A stretch of DNA of 6,813 nucleotides, from contig DJNY01000116.1 of assembly GCA_002441865.1 (NCBI GenBank), positions 11,516 to 18,328 of the forward strand, read 5' to 3'. Position numbers and translations under genes: made by a program. Of the stretch, positions 6,071 to 6,813 are shown piece by piece. The notes beneath the pieces were generated by a model. That model saw only the letters and a program-made list of their open reading frames with translations. It was not told where the DNA came from and did not search any database. The stretch is from Lachnospiraceae bacterium UBA6452. GTDB taxonomy: Bacteria > Bacillota > Clostridia > Lachnospirales > Lachnospiraceae. The number at the start of each line of letters is the position of its first letter. Position 1 is the stretch's first letter.

Positions 6071-6328
6071 TCCAATAATAAACAGACCAGGATTATCCAG
6101 TATCACGATTTAGCGGCTGACAGCTTATCTTTCCGTCAAAAGATAGGCTGATTAAGATAATTTTACGTAGTGAGCCTACGGAGAATTACTTATTGATACC
6201 GAGAATTCAGAAGCTTAGTATCGGAAAGACCGGAGTATTCCGGTTGGGCATTTTTGTGTTTATGCCCCAGTCAATTAGTAACATTAAGTTTAGGTACAAA
6301 AAGTACCCGGAAAACGGAGGAATTGAAA
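6071..6328 (+). promoter_or_regulatory. Structured RNA leader between rpmJ and rpsM, candidate ribosomal-protein autoregulatory element
   Basis: This 258-nt gap contains no convincing gene but is packed with hairpins: H1 6121-6132/6139-6150 (12 bp), H2 6154-6164/6182-6191 with inner 6166-6170/6176-6180 (about 15 bp, one bulge and one mismatch), H3 6193-6199/6218-6224 (7 bp, two G-U), H4 6228-6234/6239-6245 (7 bp, one G-U, GUAU loop), H5 6246-6251/6262-6267 (GGGCAT/ATGCCC), and H6 6293-6297/6303-6307 (GGTAC/GTACC) just before the rpsM SD. H1 to H5 are separated by only 0-3 nt. The alpha operon headed by rpsM is autoregulated by S4 in E. coli, and S4-associated leaders have been described in Clostridia; by position this is a candidate, but the assignment is inferred and I could not compare it with a covariance model. 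Confidence 0.65.
6228..6256 (+). terminator. Possible attenuator hairpin with downstream T-run in the rpsM leader
   Basis: GACCGGA (6228-6234) pairs with TCCGGTT (6239-6245) around GUAU, and five bases later comes TTTTT (6251-6255). The gap between stem and T-run makes it a poor canonical terminator. The T-run also falls at the start of the H5 loop (GGGCAT 6246-6251 with ATGCCC 6262-6267), so H4 and H5 could form together as part of a folded leader instead. Confidence 0.3.
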
Positions 6329-6697
6329 ATGGCTCGTATTGCAGGTGTTGACTTACCTAGAGACAAACGTGTTGAAATCGGTTTAACTTATATCTACGGA
6401 ATCGGTAGAACAAGTGCAGATCGTATTTTAGCAGAAGCAAAAGTTAATCCAGATACTCGTTGCAGAGATTTAACAGACGACGAAGTAAAGAGAATCAGTG
6501 AAGTAATCGACGCTACACAGGTAGTAGAAGGTGATTTAAGAAGAGAAGTTGCTCTTAACATCAAGAGATTACAGGAAATCGGATGCTATCGTGGTATCCG
6601 TCACAGAAAAGGACTTCCGGTTCGTGGTCAGAAGACAAAGACTAACGCAAGAACACGTAAGGGTCCAAAGAGAACAGTAGCAAATAAGAAGAAATAA
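6329..6697 (+). CDS. rpsM: 30S ribosomal protein S13
   Basis: S13 is in the head of the 30S subunit, contacts P-site tRNA and forms bridges to the large subunit. The 122-residue product is of normal length. It begins [20 protein letters not shown], has the helix-hairpin-helix-like [14 protein letters not shown] (about 21-34), and carries the S13 signature [20 protein letters not shown] at about 86-105 with a basic tail. The start at 6329 is chosen because S13 proteins begin MARIAGV and because GGAGGA at 6316-6321 is a well-placed SD. An in-frame ATG at 6254 would prepend 25 unrelated residues and is rejected. It heads the alpha-operon genes. Confidence 0.98.
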   Translation: MARIAGVDLPRDKRVEIGLTYIYGIGRTSADRILAEAKVNPDTRCRDLTDDEVKRISEVIDATQVVEGDLRREVALNIKRLQEIGCYRGIRHRKGLPVRGQKTKTNARTRKGPKRTVANKKK

Positions 6698-6709
6698 TCC
6701 ATAAGGATT
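6696..6709 (+). repeat. Small hairpin at the rpsM stop codon
   Basis: AATCC (6696-6700) and GGATT (6705-6709) form a perfect 5-bp inverted repeat around ATAA, starting within the rpsM TAA. No T-run follows, so it is not a terminator. It lies in the rpsM-rpsK gap ahead of a weak SD and might influence S11 translation or mRNA stability, which is speculative. Confidence 0.3.
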
Positions 6710-6739
6710 TAGTTTGAGAGAAAGTAGGTTAGTTTAATT

Positions 6740-6813
6740 ATGGCTAAACAGGTTGCAAAAAAAGTAACAAAGAAGCGTGTAAAGAAAAACGTTGAACACG
6801 GACAGGCACATAT
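6740..6813 (+). CDS. rpsK: 30S ribosomal protein S11 (3' end outside window)
   Basis: S11 lies on the platform of the 30S subunit near the E site and mRNA exit. Only the first 24 codons are present, reading MAKQVAKKVTKKRVKKNVEH then GQAH, which is the usual lysine-rich S11 N-terminus followed by the start of the conserved core. The expected full length is about 130 residues. It follows rpsM by 42 nt, the standard order. The SD is weak: the best candidate is TAGG at about 6725-6728, roughly 11 bases before the ATG, unlike the strong sites of its neighbours. Confidence 0.95.
   Translation, partial: MAKQVAKKVTKKRVKKNVEHGQAH

Noticed and set aside
6193..6221. Promoter in the rpsM leader (TTGATA, 17 bp, TAGTAT)
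   Set aside because: The -35 is good but the -10 is only four of six, and both boxes coincide with the arms of H3, which explains their similarity as inverted repeats better. Kept only as a weak possibility.
6254..6328. N-terminal extension of S13 from an in-frame ATG at 6254
   Set aside because: The added 25 residues do not resemble S13, no SD precedes 6254, and the start lies in the hairpin-rich leader. The ATG at 6329 has a strong SD and gives the family-typical MARIAGV.
6071..6328. tRNA or small protein gene in the rpmJ-rpsM gap
   Set aside because: No TTCRA-type T-loop or cloverleaf arrangement is present, and no open frame with an SD is found there.

Overview
The window is a stretch of the bacterial spc/alpha ribosomal-protein supercluster, read entirely on the + strand. 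Every gene is a core translation, protein-export or housekeeping gene. The order is rpsH-rplF-rplR-rpsE-rpmD-rplO-secY-adk-map-(KOW-domain gene)-infA-rpmJ-rpsM-rpsK, which is the Bacillota arrangement. Strong AGGAGG-type Shine-Dalgarno (SD) sites, AGA-rich arginine codons, a moderate A+T content, a KOW/L14e-like gene between map and infA, and the wording of the proteins suggest an anaerobic Clostridia member, most likely Lachnospiraceae. Genus cannot be fixed from this window. I see no mobile element, CRISPR array, tRNA, rRNA or foreign-looking gene.

Positions 1-2510 hold the ribosomal-protein part of the spc operon: S8 (5' truncated by the window edge), L6, L18, S5, L30 and L15. Gaps are short (13-53 nt) and nearly every gene has a clear SD. 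The rplO stop codon overlaps the secY start (TAATG), so secretion-channel synthesis is probably coupled to ribosomal-protein translation.

Positions 2510-5875 hold secY, then a 104-nt gap with a nested hairpin, then adk, map, the KOW gene and infA. The last four are tightly packed. They make the SecY channel, adenylate kinase, the peptidase that removes initiator Met, a putative RNA-binding protein and initiation factor IF-1.

Positions 5876-6813 are the most regulatory part. A near-consensus sigma-A promoter (TTGCAA, 17 bp, TGC-TATAAT) precedes a GTG-started rpmJ (L36, 37 aa), which is short but convincing. A 258-nt non-coding leader then precedes rpsM (S13). It contains five back-to-back hairpins and a sixth next to the SD, with possible alternative pairings. 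I interpret it as a cis-acting ribosomal-protein leader. The window ends 74 nt into rpsK (S11).

The protein-coding content is conventional. What deserves a second look is the RNA and promoter architecture: the rpmJ-rpsM leader, the promoter with an embedded inverted repeat, the secY-adk hairpin and strong inverted repeats inside secY and map.
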